Below, in pieces: positions 47,833 to 57,839 of a stretch of 64,000 nt of DNA. The stretch covers positions 487,304 to 551,303 of the forward strand of contig CABIVS010000004.1 of assembly GCA_902362375.1 (NCBI GenBank), read 5' to 3'. Each line of letters begins with the position of its first letter. Positions within the stretch are counted from its first letter, which is position 1. A model generated the notes under the pieces. It ran no database searches and was not told the DNA's origin. It saw nothing but the letters and a program-made list of their open reading frames with translations. This stretch comes from Bacteroidaceae bacterium. Lineage in GTDB: Bacteria > Bacteroidota > Bacteroidia > Bacteroidales > Bacteroidaceae. The position numbers and the translations under genes were made by a program.

Positions 47833-48951
47833 TTACATTTTAGGGGTTATGGACGGCTTGCGGGTACGTGTTTTCTTTTCCGCTTGCCGGGAGGCTTCTT
47901 CTTTTTTCAAAGGCTTTCCGACTGTTTGTACCGGCCCGTTAACCTGCTGCTCCTGTTTCTGCCCCTCTTCCATCTTTTTAGTGCTTCTTTCCCAGAGGAA
48001 TTCAACACCCCGCTCGGCGGCACTCATCTGAATGGATGTGGTATAATAGTTCCCGTTATTGGACTTGAAACGGATCGGCACTTCCTCTCCACGTAAAGCG
48101 GCTTCGTATTCTGATGGGGAAAGCGTATAATCTTTTACCTTGCGGGGAACGCGTACCTGCTCCACGGGCATATGGAACAATTCATTCGTTACCGGGTCTT
48201 TGGAAAGGTAGCAGGGCCTGGTTTCCTTGGTGCGGTAATCAATGACCATGTCGACTGTTTTACCCAGGTTGCCGGTCTGGTTTAATGTCTTGAGATCGTC
48301 CTCCGTCAATGTGTATCCCCTGTAATCTTCACCCACTTTGGGAGCCTGACGGATATAATGGATGTCAAACTTGACCACACCGTTCTCATCACGGAACAGG
48401 GAGAGTTTGGCATCACCACTTTCACGACCCAGCTCGGAAGGTTTGGCTATATGGAAGGCTACAGCGGAAGATTTCCCTTGCAGCATCCTTTCAAGGCTGT
48501 CCTTCGAATTTTTCAGGACATCCGGGGTAATGCCATATCTGGCAGCCTGTTCCCAATTGATTTCCCGTTCATTATAACGGTGGTTGTTATACACCCTGGT
48601 CGAAGCCAGCTCTTTTCTTACCGCTTCGTTCTGTGGTAGCTGCGCTGCCTCTATTTTTTCTTTGGCCTGCTCTACAGGTGTTTCTTTCGGGATGTTGTAC
48701 AAGGAGTAACGTCCCGGATTGTTGTAATGGTAGAGAAAGTTCTTTCCGAAGTTGGTGAAGAAGTTACCTCTCTGGTCCACCTTGATGAACTGGCCTTTGT
48801 CCGCTTCATTGGCTTCGAGCGTTTCCAGCTCGCCATTCGCTGCGATTCCTTTTACTCCTTTGGCTTTCTGCTCTTTCTTGTCATACGCCATCAGATACCC
48901 GTGTTCCTGAGTTGCTCCGTTGTTTTCAGGGGCTAAGTTTACATTGTCCAT
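47833..48951 (-). CDS. DUF4099/DUF3945-type element protein
   Basis: A 372-residue protein. The DUF4099-like segment is at about 125-165 (INWEQAARYGITPDVLKNS, SLERMLQGKSS). DUF3945-like repeats follow (GYTLTEDDLKTLNQTGNLG; YLSKDPVTNELFHMPVEQVR; YTLSPSEYEAALRGEEVPI), with a basic tail ending TPKM. Proteins of this type recur in Bacteroides conjugative elements beside topB; the role is unknown. It is the first gene of the leftward operon that runs through P6-P1 to topB. It is divergent from the M23 peptidase gene across 74 bp. Confidence 0.78.
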   Translation of the reverse strand: MDNVNLAPENNGATQEHGYLMAYDKKEQKAKGVKGIAANGELETLEANEADKGQFIKVDQRGNFFTNFGKNFLYHYNNPGRYSLYNIPKETPVEQAKEKIEAAQLPQNEAVRKELASTRVYNNHRYNEREINWEQAARYGITPDVLKNSKDSLERMLQGKSSAVAFHIAKPSELGRESGDAKLSLFRDENGVVKFDIHYIRQAPKVGEDYRGYTLTEDDLKTLNQTGNLGKTVDMVIDYRTKETRPCYLSKDPVTNELFHMPVEQVRVPRKVKDYTLSPSEYEAALRGEEVPIRFKSNNGNYYTTSIQMSAAERGVEFLWERSTKKMEEGQKQEQQVNGPVQTVGKPLKKEEASRQAEKKTRTRKPSITPKM

Positions 48952-48999
48952 ATACGTTAATTTTAAAGATTAATGAATCATTTGCAAGGGTAAAATTAC

Positions 49000-49007
49000 T
49001 ATCTTTG
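49000..49007 (+). promoter_or_regulatory. -7 box for the peptidase-primase transcript
   Basis: TATCTTTG, matching TAnnTTTG, 19 bp before the peptidase ATG, in the 74-bp divergent region. A TTTG at 48981-48984 is only 15 bp upstream, shorter than usual. I see no clear box for the leftward operon. Confidence 0.5.
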
Positions 49008-49025
49008 CCATTAAATAAATTGATT

Positions 49026-49634
49026 ATGAAGAAGTTGTCATTGATTGTCATGTTCTGTCACTTATTGTCATGTCCGGCTTTTACACAATCCCCGTCGAAG
49101 GAGTTCAGAAGCGGACTCAGTTCAATCATCTGCCGTATCCATTCCGCCCGGCAGTGAAAATCTTTCGTATGAAACAGCCGGTTGCCGGTAACCGTACTGG
49201 CTGATTATCCTATTATATTCCCCTTGAATGAGAGCCGGAGGAGGTTCGCCGTCTCGTCCGGTTTCGGAATAAGGATGCATCCGGTGAGAAAGAAAAGGGT
49301 ACTCCATGCCGGAGTGGATATAGCCGCACCTTATGGCACGCCGGTCTATGCTTCGGGAAACGGGAAGGTCGTTGAAGCCCGGTACAGCGGCAGTTACGGC
49401 TGGTACGTCGAAATCCGGCATGCGGGTGGCTTTTCCACGCTGTATGCGCACTTGAGTAAAATGTATGTGAAAAAGGGAAACTACGTCCGCATGGGCCGGC
49501 ATATCGGCAATGTCGGGCATACCGGTATCGCGACCGGCAACCACCTGCATTTTGAACTGAGAAAAAACGGAAAGCCGCAGAATCCCCTGCAATGGGTGAT
49601 ACTGAGGGATTCACGTTATAAAAAGAGCCATTAA
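49026..49634 (+). CDS. M23-family peptidase, interrupted by two in-frame TGA codons
   Basis: A 202-residue secreted peptidoglycan hydrolase frame. A signal peptide (MKKLSLIVMFCHLLSCPAFT) starts at the ATG 49026. The LytM/M23 domain has FGIRMHP, LHAGVDIAAPYGTPV (His-x3-Asp zinc ligands) and GNHLHFEL (His-x-His). Signal peptide and catalytic domain are in the same frame, but codons 44 (49155-49157) and 49 (49170-49172) are TGA: SARQ-stop-KSFV-stop-NSRLP. Two compensating frameshifts are less simple. Such peptidases open the cell wall for conjugation machinery (family knowledge). The primase gene follows 16 bp downstream. Confidence 0.72.
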
Positions 49635-49650
49635 TCCAATCCGTTATACT

Positions 49651-50580
49651 ATGAATATTGAAGAAGCTAAACGCATTCCGTTGGAGGATTATCTCCGGCG
49701 CATGGGATTTTCCCCGGTCAGACAACACGGGGACAGTATCTGGTATTGTTCTCCTTTCCGTGAGGAGAAGACACCTTCTTTCAAGGTGAGCACATCCCGC
49801 AACCTATGATATGATTTCGGTATCGGACAGGGTGGGGACATCATCACCCTGGCGATGGAGCTGCAAAAGACGAAGAATATCTCTTATGCATTAAAAGCGA
49901 TAGAGGGATATTTCCCGGCTGCTTTCCGGCCTGCCGCCTCTGTCAGGAAGCCGGAGCCGCAGGCTACCGGTTACCGGCAGGTACGCATTGCTCCGCTGAC
50001 GAACCCGGTCTTGCTGGATTATCTCAAGGAAAGAGGTATCTTACCCGAAATTGCCCGGAAGACTTGCAAGGAAGTGCATTTCGAGAACAAGGGCAAATGG
50101 TATTTTGCCGTGGCCTTTGCCAACCGGAGCGGCGGGTATGAGATCCGCAACAAATACCTGAAAGGGAGCATCTCTCCCAAGGAGATTACACATATTAAAA
50201 ACGGCGGCGACCATTGTATCGTAGTCGAAGGTTTCATGGACTACCTGTCATACCTCACACTCAAATCAATGCGCCCCGGCAGCGGGCAGCCTGCCGATTA
50301 TATCGTATTAAATTCGGTCAGCAATGTAGACAAGGCTATCCCGATATTAAAAGAATATAAGAGTGCTTTCTGTCTGCTGGATAATGATCCTGCAGGAAAG
50401 CAAGCATTCTGCCAAATGACAGAAGCCGGATGTCCGGTTAAGGACAAGTCGGACTGTTATGCGGAATATAATGACCTGAATGATTACCTGCTGGGAAAGA
50501 AGATGGTTCCGGAGAACCGGCAACGCCATGCCGGAAACACTTCCACCAAGGAAAGGTCTCAAACGAAACAGCACGGTTGA
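49651..50580 (+). CDS. CHC2 zinc-finger/Toprim primase, interrupted by one in-frame TGA
   Basis: A DnaG-like primase of 309 codons. The CHC2-like N terminus (IPLEDYLRRMGFSPVR, WYCSPFREEKTPSFKV) leads to STSRNL-stop-YDFGIGQGGDI, where the stop is TGA at codon 53 (49807-49809). This motif is RNLWYDFG in the family, so Trp is expected. The Toprim part contains CIVVEGFMDYLSYL and FCLLDNDPAGKQAF. The annotated stop is also TGA; reading it as Trp would add W-K-L and end at TAA 50587-50589. Primases of this kind synthesise primers on transferred strands. Co-transcribed with the peptidase gene. Confidence 0.85.
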
Positions 50581-50615
50581 AAATTATAACAAAGCTGTCA
50601 CCGTTTAAAGCATAA

Positions 50616-50655
50616 AAAGAGGGCCAAATCCGGTTAAACAGATTTGGCTCTCTTT
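50616..50655. terminator. Bidirectional terminator between primase and methylase genes
   Basis: A 15-bp stem with one mismatch (50616-50630 with 50641-50655; AGAGGGCCAAATC on the left) and T-rich flanks on both strands. It stands between two converging genes. Confidence 0.82.
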
Positions 50656-50693
50656 ATTATTTCAGCCTCCGGTTAACTTCCGGATAGCTGTTT

Positions 50694-51629
<936 letters not shown>

Positions 51630-51640
51630 TTATATAGGGA

Positions 51641-53653
51641 TTATTCATCGTCTGCCGTTTCCAGCAGGTGTTTCAGGTTGGGATCATTCTCAATGCGGAG
51701 CAGTTCTTTTTCAATAATCTGCGCCACATCTTCTTTGATTTGATAGTAGTTCCTTTCGATTTCCTCTTCCATGTGGTCCTTACCGTCCGCACCGGTAAAG
51801 TCCGTGATCACCGGGATTTTCCGGTAGGCTTTCGTTTCCGCAGCTACCTGTTCGTTATCCACTATGATTTCGGCATGGAATATCTTCTGATTTATCTTTT
51901 CATCGAAACTGTCGCAGACCGAACCGACAAATTCCCCCTGCGAGAGGTTGGATATCTTGGAGGCGGGGATGAGCGAGTCGAGCTGGGTAGAGATATTGGT
52001 CGAGGTGTCCTCCCTGGTCATATTGATGGACTTGCGCTGCTGGAGTACTTTTCCGAACCTTTCCGAGAGATTCTTTGCGGTTTCACCCACTACCTGCCCG
52101 GCAAAAATATTGCCAATTGTATTTTGGATCACACGCGCCTCCTTGTCGCCGTAATCCCTAACGAGTTGGCTGTAGTCTTGGGCACCGAGCATAACAGCCA
52201 CCTTGTTGCTCCGGGCGGTGGCTATCAACGTGTCAAGCCCTTTAAAATAAATAGTTGGAACCTCGTCCACCAGGATGGAACATTTGAGCTTGCCTTTCCG
52301 GTTCACCATCTTGACGATACGGGCATTGTACAACCCCAATGCCGCCGAATAAATGTTCTGTCGGTCGGGATTATTGCCTACGCACAGTACTTTGGGGGCA
52401 TCCGGATTGTTGATATCCAGTGTGAAGTCATCGCCGGTCATAATCCAGTACAAGGCAGGCGATATCAGCCTGGAGAGCGGAATCTTGGCGGAAGCTATCT
52501 GGCCTTGGAGCTGCTCCATCGCGCCTCCTTTCCAAGCATCCATAAACGGTGACAGATAATTCTCTAGCTCCCGGTAAGAAGTGAGTATGGTAAAGAGGTC
52601 GGAGTATGGTTTGTTCAAAAGTTCGATCGCATGCGGGAACGTACAATACCGCCCGTTTTCATAAATTTTGAGATACCAGATCAGGGCTGCAAGCAGGATA
52701 ATCGGGCTTTCCACAAAGAAGTCCCCCTGTTTTTGAATCCAACTCTTGTTCAAGTTAAGCATAATTACATACGCGGACTCGTAAGCATCCGCAATGTCGG
52801 ACAGGAATGCCGGGTTGAGCGGGTTGCACCGGTGGCTGTGGCGCGGATCATCGAAATTGATGACATAGAACCCGACCGGACGGGCATATTTATCCTGGTT
52901 CTTAAGCAGCTGGTTATAAGCGATCAGGCTTAAATCCGGAAACTTGAAGTCATAGCAGTAGAGTGCATAGCCTTTCTCTATTTGCTGCTTGATGAACTGG
53001 TTGATGACACAGTAGGATTTCCCGCTACCGGGACATCCGACCACGATGCACCCCCTCTGCGGGGATACGACATTGATCCAGCCGTTGTGCCATCTTTTCT
53101 TGTAATAGAAACGTGTCGGCAGGTTCACCGAGTATTCATTGGCAATCAGACGGGTTTCCTGCATGAAGCTCTCGTTCTCATCGTTAAAGACGTCATCCAT
53201 GAGCTGGTTCTTCAGCAAGCGGGTAATCCAGACTCCGGCGGTAAGCAGGCAGATATATCCGGCGGCTACGGTAGCTACATATGATAAGGTAAGAAGCGTA
53301 ACAGAGAAACGGGTTGTCAATAAGAACTCACTACCGAAAAAGAGCAACACTCCGGCTGTAAGATAACAGACGATATGCTTTCATGACATCTCCACATCCT
53401 TCCGTCCTTTAGCTCCCATACAGGAGAAGAAGAGGAAGAGCAGGCTGAAGGATTTGCTGACCAACGAGTGGGAAAACAGTCCCGTATCCCGTTGGAAGTT
53501 GAGCAGCATCTTGTCCACTACACCGATGGTCAAGTTCATGGAAAGAAAGTAGGGATAACAAAAATAATAGACATTCATTACTAAAAAGATGATGCTGACA
53601 GCCCTCATAAAGTCGAGGTTCTTATTGAGTCCTCTGGTTTCGTCTTGTGACAT
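51641..53653 (-). CDS. traG: TraG/VirD4-type coupling protein, interrupted by one in-frame TGA
   Basis: A 670-residue type IV coupling protein frame, the normal length for Bacteroides TraG only when the TGA at codon 91 (53383-53381; DVEMS-stop-KHIVCYL) is passed. The N-terminal YWFCY-type membrane segment (VMNVYYFCYPYFLSMNLTIG) and further helices come first. The ATPase domain carries Walker A GCPGSGKSY (about 206-214) and Walker B-like CSILVDEVPTIY. A C-terminal extension (HMEEEIERNYYQIKEDVAQI) ends in TAA. It pumps relaxase-bound DNA toward the mating channel (family knowledge). Trp at codon 91 is inferred. Relaxase gene 33 bp upstream, methylase gene 38 bp downstream. Confidence 0.88.
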
Positions 53654-53686
53654 ATTATCTTAATGGATTAATAGTGATACATTTTA

Positions 53687-54913
53687 TTAACCGAGACGCG
53701 GTCCCCTGCGCTTTCTCTTCTTCTTTTTCCCGTAAGGGCTTTGGGGCAGGTCTTCTCCCGGATAAGGATAAGACTCTGGTGAGAAGATGTCCAGCAGCCC
53801 TTCCACCAGTCCCGGTTCTTTTCCCACCGGTTCGCTCTGGTGCAAGCGAGGCTCTTCCTCTTCCTTTCCCGGTAGAACCGTACCATATTGCCGGTTGATA
53901 ACCGATGCCGAATATTCCTTACCCAATGCAGAACCTTTGAATACGGTTTTGGAGGTATGATCTATATAGGTAACTCCGTAAATCACCCCCGCAACGTTCT
54001 CATAAAGCGTGGCGGCGATGCCTTTCTTACTTAAAGCCTGCAGGAATTCCTGACGGGTATCCTGTTTCAGAGCCGTGGCAATCGCTTCTTTCGTCCCCTC
54101 GGGTATCGGATGTTTTGCCAACCATTGTTTGCTTTTAAAAAATTTCTTTTGAAGTGCCGCATATCCTACACTCTTGCCGATCTTGCTGGATTTGATGGCT
54201 ACGCCCACCCGGTCAACCTTCTCATCGGTAGCCGCATAAACCAGTCCGTGGCAGGTCTTCCCCTCTATCGTTTTACGGGTTTCTTCCACCGTCACATGGA
54301 AAAGACCGAGCAGGGCTTTAAACTCCTTGATGGATTGGAATTTATACCCTTGCATGACGGGCTTGACCACACCTGCTATCTGGTGCTTGATATCCCCTTT
54401 ATGGTAATCAACGACAACGAGCGGCAAAGATTCACGACGTTCCTGCTTCTCGGCAGGCAACAGGTGGTATTTCCTTTCCAGCTCCCGGCAAACGGTGGTA
54501 GAGCGTTGCCACTCCTTATAATCATTGATTTTCTTTCCTTGCCCGTCAATACGCAGGGAGACGATATGGATATGGGGCCTGCCGATATCCTCATGCCGGT
54601 AGATGATATAGGGCTGGTCGCCATACCCCATCTTTTCCATGTATTCCTGTCCGATGGCCACCAGTTGTTCATCGGTCAGCACATCGTCTGGATGGGGATT
54701 CAGTGAGATATGGATAACCGGTTTTTCCGTCCGGCGGTTGGCTGCCAGATACGGTTCGAAGGAACGCATGCAATGCTGGATGGTCGGATTGCCGTCCGCC
54801 GGTTCCATAATCCGGTTTCATGCCAGTGGCCGGGCTTGCTGCTTGTCCACTTTTTCGTGATTATAGTATAATGCCCCGTAGACGGAGGCTCCTGATGTTA
54901 TTTTTGCAACCAT
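53687..54913 (-). CDS. Relaxase/mobilization nuclease (MobB/VirD2-like), interrupted by one in-frame TGA
   Basis: A 408-residue relaxase frame. The ATG at 54913 overlaps the end of the accessory gene by 16 bp and gives MVAKITSGASVYGALYYNHEK, the standard start of Bacteroides relaxases. Codon 32 (54820-54818) is TGA in ARPLA-stop-NRIMEPADG. The histidine triad is in YRHEDIGRPHIHIVS (about residues 110-125), with HISLNPHPDDVLTDEQL before it. It nicks oriT, becomes linked to the 5' end and pilots the strand into the recipient (family knowledge). Whether the TGA replaced TGG or another codon is not clear from the motif. Confidence 0.85.
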
Positions 54914-55359
54914 TGTTCGAATTCTTGGGTGAGACGGATAATCTCTCGGTTGAGGGAGATTAGTTCAATAGTCAGTTGCTCCAATTTATAGAGCATGGCG
55001 AGGGCTTTCTTCTCGGAGAGTCCGGTATGCAAGACCTTGACCGCCTGGTTATAGTTCACACCTATGCGGCGGTATTCGCTTTGCAGGTTGGTCAGCTTGA
55101 TGTAGTAGTCCGTTGCCGCCTTGTCGATCTTTACGACTTTCATCGGTTTGTCAAAGAGGGCGGAAAGGATGAACTGGGATTTGTTTTTGGCTCCCGAGTT
55201 CTCGAAAAGCCTTTCGAACTCGATGTTCTGGAATTCGTCCAGGCGGAAACCATAATAGTAGGAATGAAGCTGGGATTCCTCCTTGGGAGTCCGTCCGCCT
55301 CTTCATTTGCCTGATTTGTCAGCCTGCACAGGCTTGCGCGTATTACTGATCTTTGCCAT
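54898..55359 (-). CDS. Mobilization accessory protein (MobA/MobC-like), interrupted by one in-frame TGA
   Basis: A 153-residue frame from ATG 55359 (MAKISNTRKPVQADKSGK-stop-RGGRTPKEES). The TGA is codon 19 (55305-55303). Family-like sequence follows: FRLDEFQNIEFERLFENSG (ribbon-helix-helix-like), then IKLTNLQSEYRRIGVNYNQA and a helical C terminus. Such proteins bind oriT and recruit the relaxase. The original codon at 19 could be TGG, CGA or GGA by one change; no motif settles it. Located directly beside the candidate oriT, overlapping the relaxase gene. Confidence 0.75.
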
Positions 55360-55497
55360 ACTTTTAAGTGTTTCATTTATTCGGCAGCAAAATAAGTGAT
55401 AATATTCATACGAACCTAAAATCGGGAAGTGACTACAACCGACAGGAGATGACTATTTATGACAAGGGGATTTTTACCCCCTGCTCACTTCCCGATT
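55360..55497. other. Candidate origin of transfer (oriT) with nested inverted repeats
   Basis: A perfect 13-bp inverted repeat (AATCGGGAAGTGA at 55420-55432, complement at 55485-55497) encloses a second hairpin (GGGG/CCCC at 55466-55480 with an A/T loop). It lies just upstream of the mobilization accessory and relaxase genes, the usual place of oriT. The right arm overlaps the last codons of the RteC-like gene. No nic consensus was recognised, so a regulatory or terminator role remains possible. Confidence 0.5.
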
Positions 55498-56120
55498 CCG
55501 CAGTTCACGATATTCTTTTCATAAGCTTCCCGGAGTTTTGGGAGCAGCACCGAGAGGCTTTTCTTACGTCTGGCAAGGTCTGCACGCAGGTCGTAAGGTT
55601 TTGGAAGGCTAACATGGAAGAACGACTCGAATGCCGCCACCAGTGAAGCGAATGACTGTCGGTTTCCCGTACCGTCCGTAACTAATCCGGAATAATCCAG
55701 TGAGGCAATCAGTTCCATCAGATTGGCAAGGGAACCCTTCCAGTAAAGCGGGGGCAGATCCGGCCCCTTCCCTTTCGTAAGAGAAGGGACTGTGTGGTAT
55801 TCGGGATGTTCTATGGAAAAGTGAAGTAGTCCGATTTCCGTCTTGACAAGAGCCGCAGCTTTCGTCAGACAGATATGCAGATACTTTCCGGGTATCTCCT
55901 TTGCCATGTTCAGACAGGTATCCAGTTCCAGCTCCAGATAGTATAGGTGCCTGAGTCTTTCAAGAAGAGGCATTTCACCCTTTGCAAGTCGTAACAGGTA
56001 ATCAAGAAACTCATCATAGGCGGATGACAATATGTTTTCCGAAACAGTGTTTCTTTTCTGGACCGCTTCCCGGAAGCAGTCCAACAGGCGGTGTGTCGTC
56101 AGTGTTCTCATGCTGTTCAT
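55485..56120 (-). CDS. RteC-domain-like regulatory protein
   Basis: A 211-residue protein from ATG 56120 (MNSMRTLTTHRLLDCFREAV); an open extension upstream has no good start. The C-terminal half has the RteC-like pattern (YWKGSLANLMELIASLDYSG, then FASLVAAFESFFHVSL and DLARRKKSLSVLLPKLREAY). In CTnDOT, RteC is activated by RteB and raises excision gene expression. Here it lies between the two-component genes and the mobilization genes, so a role in controlling excision or transfer is likely (inference). Its stop is TGA, with 22 more open codons beyond, which suggests TGA works as a true stop here. The match is by eye only. Confidence 0.65.
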   Translation of the reverse strand: MNSMRTLTTHRLLDCFREAVQKRNTVSENILSSAYDEFLDYLLRLAKGEMPLLERLRHLYYLELELDTCLNMAKEIPGKYLHICLTKAAALVKTEIGLLHFSIEHPEYHTVPSLTKGKGPDLPPLYWKGSLANLMELIASLDYSGLVTDGTGNRQSFASLVAAFESFFHVSLPKPYDLRADLARRKKSLSVLLPKLREAYEKNIVNCGIGK

Positions 56121-56552
56121 TTTCTTGGTTTGACAATGGTGCCTTCCGGCGAAGATGCAGGGGCGAATATGATGCCGGAGATAACCGTTTGGGGTATATT
56201 GTCGGTTAACAGAATGAATACCAGTCAGATAAAACAAAAACCCGGCCGTAGAGTGTAAACACAAAAGGCGTACACCGCTTTACAAAATTGTAAGGCAAGC
56301 GTACACCTTTTGTAAGGGATGTGCACGGACATACCATTCTCAGGGGACGGTTTCCGTCAACAGGATACACAACTGGTCCGTATCATGCAGCCGAGTGTCC
56401 ATGGAACAGGGGCTTCTATTTTGGGAGAGCTCCCTGAAATGCCATTCATATCTCCCGGCAAACATATCCCGAAGCGGGCGGAAATGCAAATAACGGATGT
56501 TAATAATATCCGGTTTCGCAACAAAGGGCATCGTAGAACCGGACATCCTTCG
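56121..56552. other. Intergenic control region between RteB- and RteC-like genes, with repeats
   Basis: No gene is supported. It contains two direct copies of GCGTACACC (56268-56276 and 56299-56307, 31 bp apart, three helical turns). These are flanked by ACAAAAGG and CCTTTTGT in inverted orientation, around a small hairpin (CTTTACAA/TTGTAAG). About 150-190 bp upstream of the RteC-like start, this is a reasonable binding site for the sigma-54-type activator encoded next door. Confidence 0.5.
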
Positions 56553-57839
56553 TCAGGGGATACCGTATTTTTTCAGCTTGTCATACAGGGATGTCCGGCT
56601 AATACCGAGTATCCGGGCCGCACGGACACGATTCCCGTCGGTTCTCTCAAGCGTGGCAAGAATCAGCTGCTTTTCCTTCTCCTCTTCCGACAGGACCGCC
56701 ACCTTATCCTGTCTCATACCCAGGTCCAGTTTCAGTGACTCTACGGATATCCATCCCCCCTTGGCAAACACGACCGCGCGTTGGACCGTATTCTTCAGTT
56801 CCCGGATATTCCCCGGCCAGGCGTATTGTTGCAATGCGGCGACCGCCAGCCTCTCGAAGCCGTGGATCTCCTTACGGTACTTTACAGAGAAATGCTTCAG
56901 GAAGAATCCGGCGAGCGGAAGGATGTCCTCCCTGCATTCCGAGAGTGACGGTACCCGGATGGTATACTCGTTCAGCCGGTAGTACAGGTCTTCACGGAAC
57001 CGCCCTTCCGTTATGGCCCTCTCCAGATCCGCGTTGGTGGCGGTGACCAGACGGACGTCAAAAGGGCGTTCCTTTACCGTTCCGACCGGCAGATAACGCT
57101 TCTCCTGCAGGGCGCGCAGCAGTTTCATCTGGTTTACGAGAGTGAGGTTCCCGATTTCATCCAGGAACAACGTGCCGCCTTCCGCCGCATGGAAAAGTCC
57201 CACCCTGTCACTGTCCGCTCCGGTGAACGAGCCCTTACGGTGGCCGAAAAACTCGCTCCCGCCAAGTCCGTCAGTTACGGCCCCACAATCCACGGCTATG
57301 AAAGGTTTGTTCCTGCGCAGGCTCTGTTCATGGATCTCGGCGGCAATATGTTCCTTACCCGTGCCTGATGCACCACGAAGCAGTACGGACATGTCGGAAC
57401 GGGCCACCGGACCTATCTGCCGGTACATCTCGCGCGCCTTTTCACTCTCACCACGATAGAACTCCGTTCCGTCATGCCTCGGACGGTTGAATACTTTTTC
57501 AATGGCTTCCAACAGCCTTTCCGGTTGTACCGGCTTACAGAAGTAATTGACGGCCCCCTGTTGCATGGCTTCCACCGCATTCTCCACCTGACCGTAATTA
57601 GTCATGATAAAGAACGGAGCAGAACAGTATTTCCCGTTCATCCATTCCAACAACTCCGTACTGTTGCCGTCAGGCAGGCGCAGGTCGGCCAGGACGAGAT
57701 CGAACTCCTTTGTCTGGAGTTCCTTGCGGGCCGCCGAGAGCGTGCCCACATGGGTGATGTCCATTCCTTTCTTCCTCAGCCAGTTGCCGATACTACGGCC
57801 GAAGACAACGTCATCCTCTATAATCAATATGGTTTTCAT
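56553..57839 (-). CDS. RteB-like response regulator with sigma-54 activator (AAA+) and Fis-type HTH domains
   Basis: A 428-residue response regulator. Receiver domain 1-120 with Asp9/Asp10, phosphorylation site Asp52 (LVLADLRLPDG) and Lys102 (YFCKP). AAA+ domain 140-370 with Walker A GASGTGKEH, the loop motif GSFTGA (usually GAFTGA) and Walker B GGTLFLDEIG. Fis-type helix-turn-helix at 400-427 (NRVRAARILGISRTSLYDKL). It overlaps the kinase gene by 4 bp. This is the arrangement of RteA-RteB in tetracycline-inducible Bacteroides elements, but no tetQ lies upstream here, so the inducing signal is unknown. Confidence 0.88.
   Translation of the reverse strand: MKTILIIEDDVVFGRSIGNWLRKKGMDITHVGTLSAARKELQTKEFDLVLADLRLPDGNSTELLEWMNGKYCSAPFFIMTNYGQVENAVEAMQQGAVNYFCKPVQPERLLEAIEKVFNRPRHDGTEFYRGESEKAREMYRQIGPVARSDMSVLLRGASGTGKEHIAAEIHEQSLRRNKPFIAVDCGAVTDGLGGSEFFGHRKGSFTGADSDRVGLFHAAEGGTLFLDEIGNLTLVNQMKLLRALQEKRYLPVGTVKERPFDVRLVTATNADLERAITEGRFREDLYYRLNEYTIRVPSLSECREDILPLAGFFLKHFSVKYRKEIHGFERLAVAALQQYAWPGNIRELKNTVQRAVVFAKGGWISVESLKLDLGMRQDKVAVLSEEEKEKQLILATLERTDGNRVRAARILGISRTSLYDKLKKYGIP

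Noticed and set aside
49122..49728. Long minus-strand frames opposite the M23 peptidase
   Set aside because: They are shadows: the plus frame carries a signal peptide and zinc-ligand motifs, while the minus frames show no family signal.
51668..52552. 294-codon plus-strand frame opposite traG
   Set aside because: Antisense to the ATPase domain of TraG, which has clear Walker motifs; no evidence of its own.
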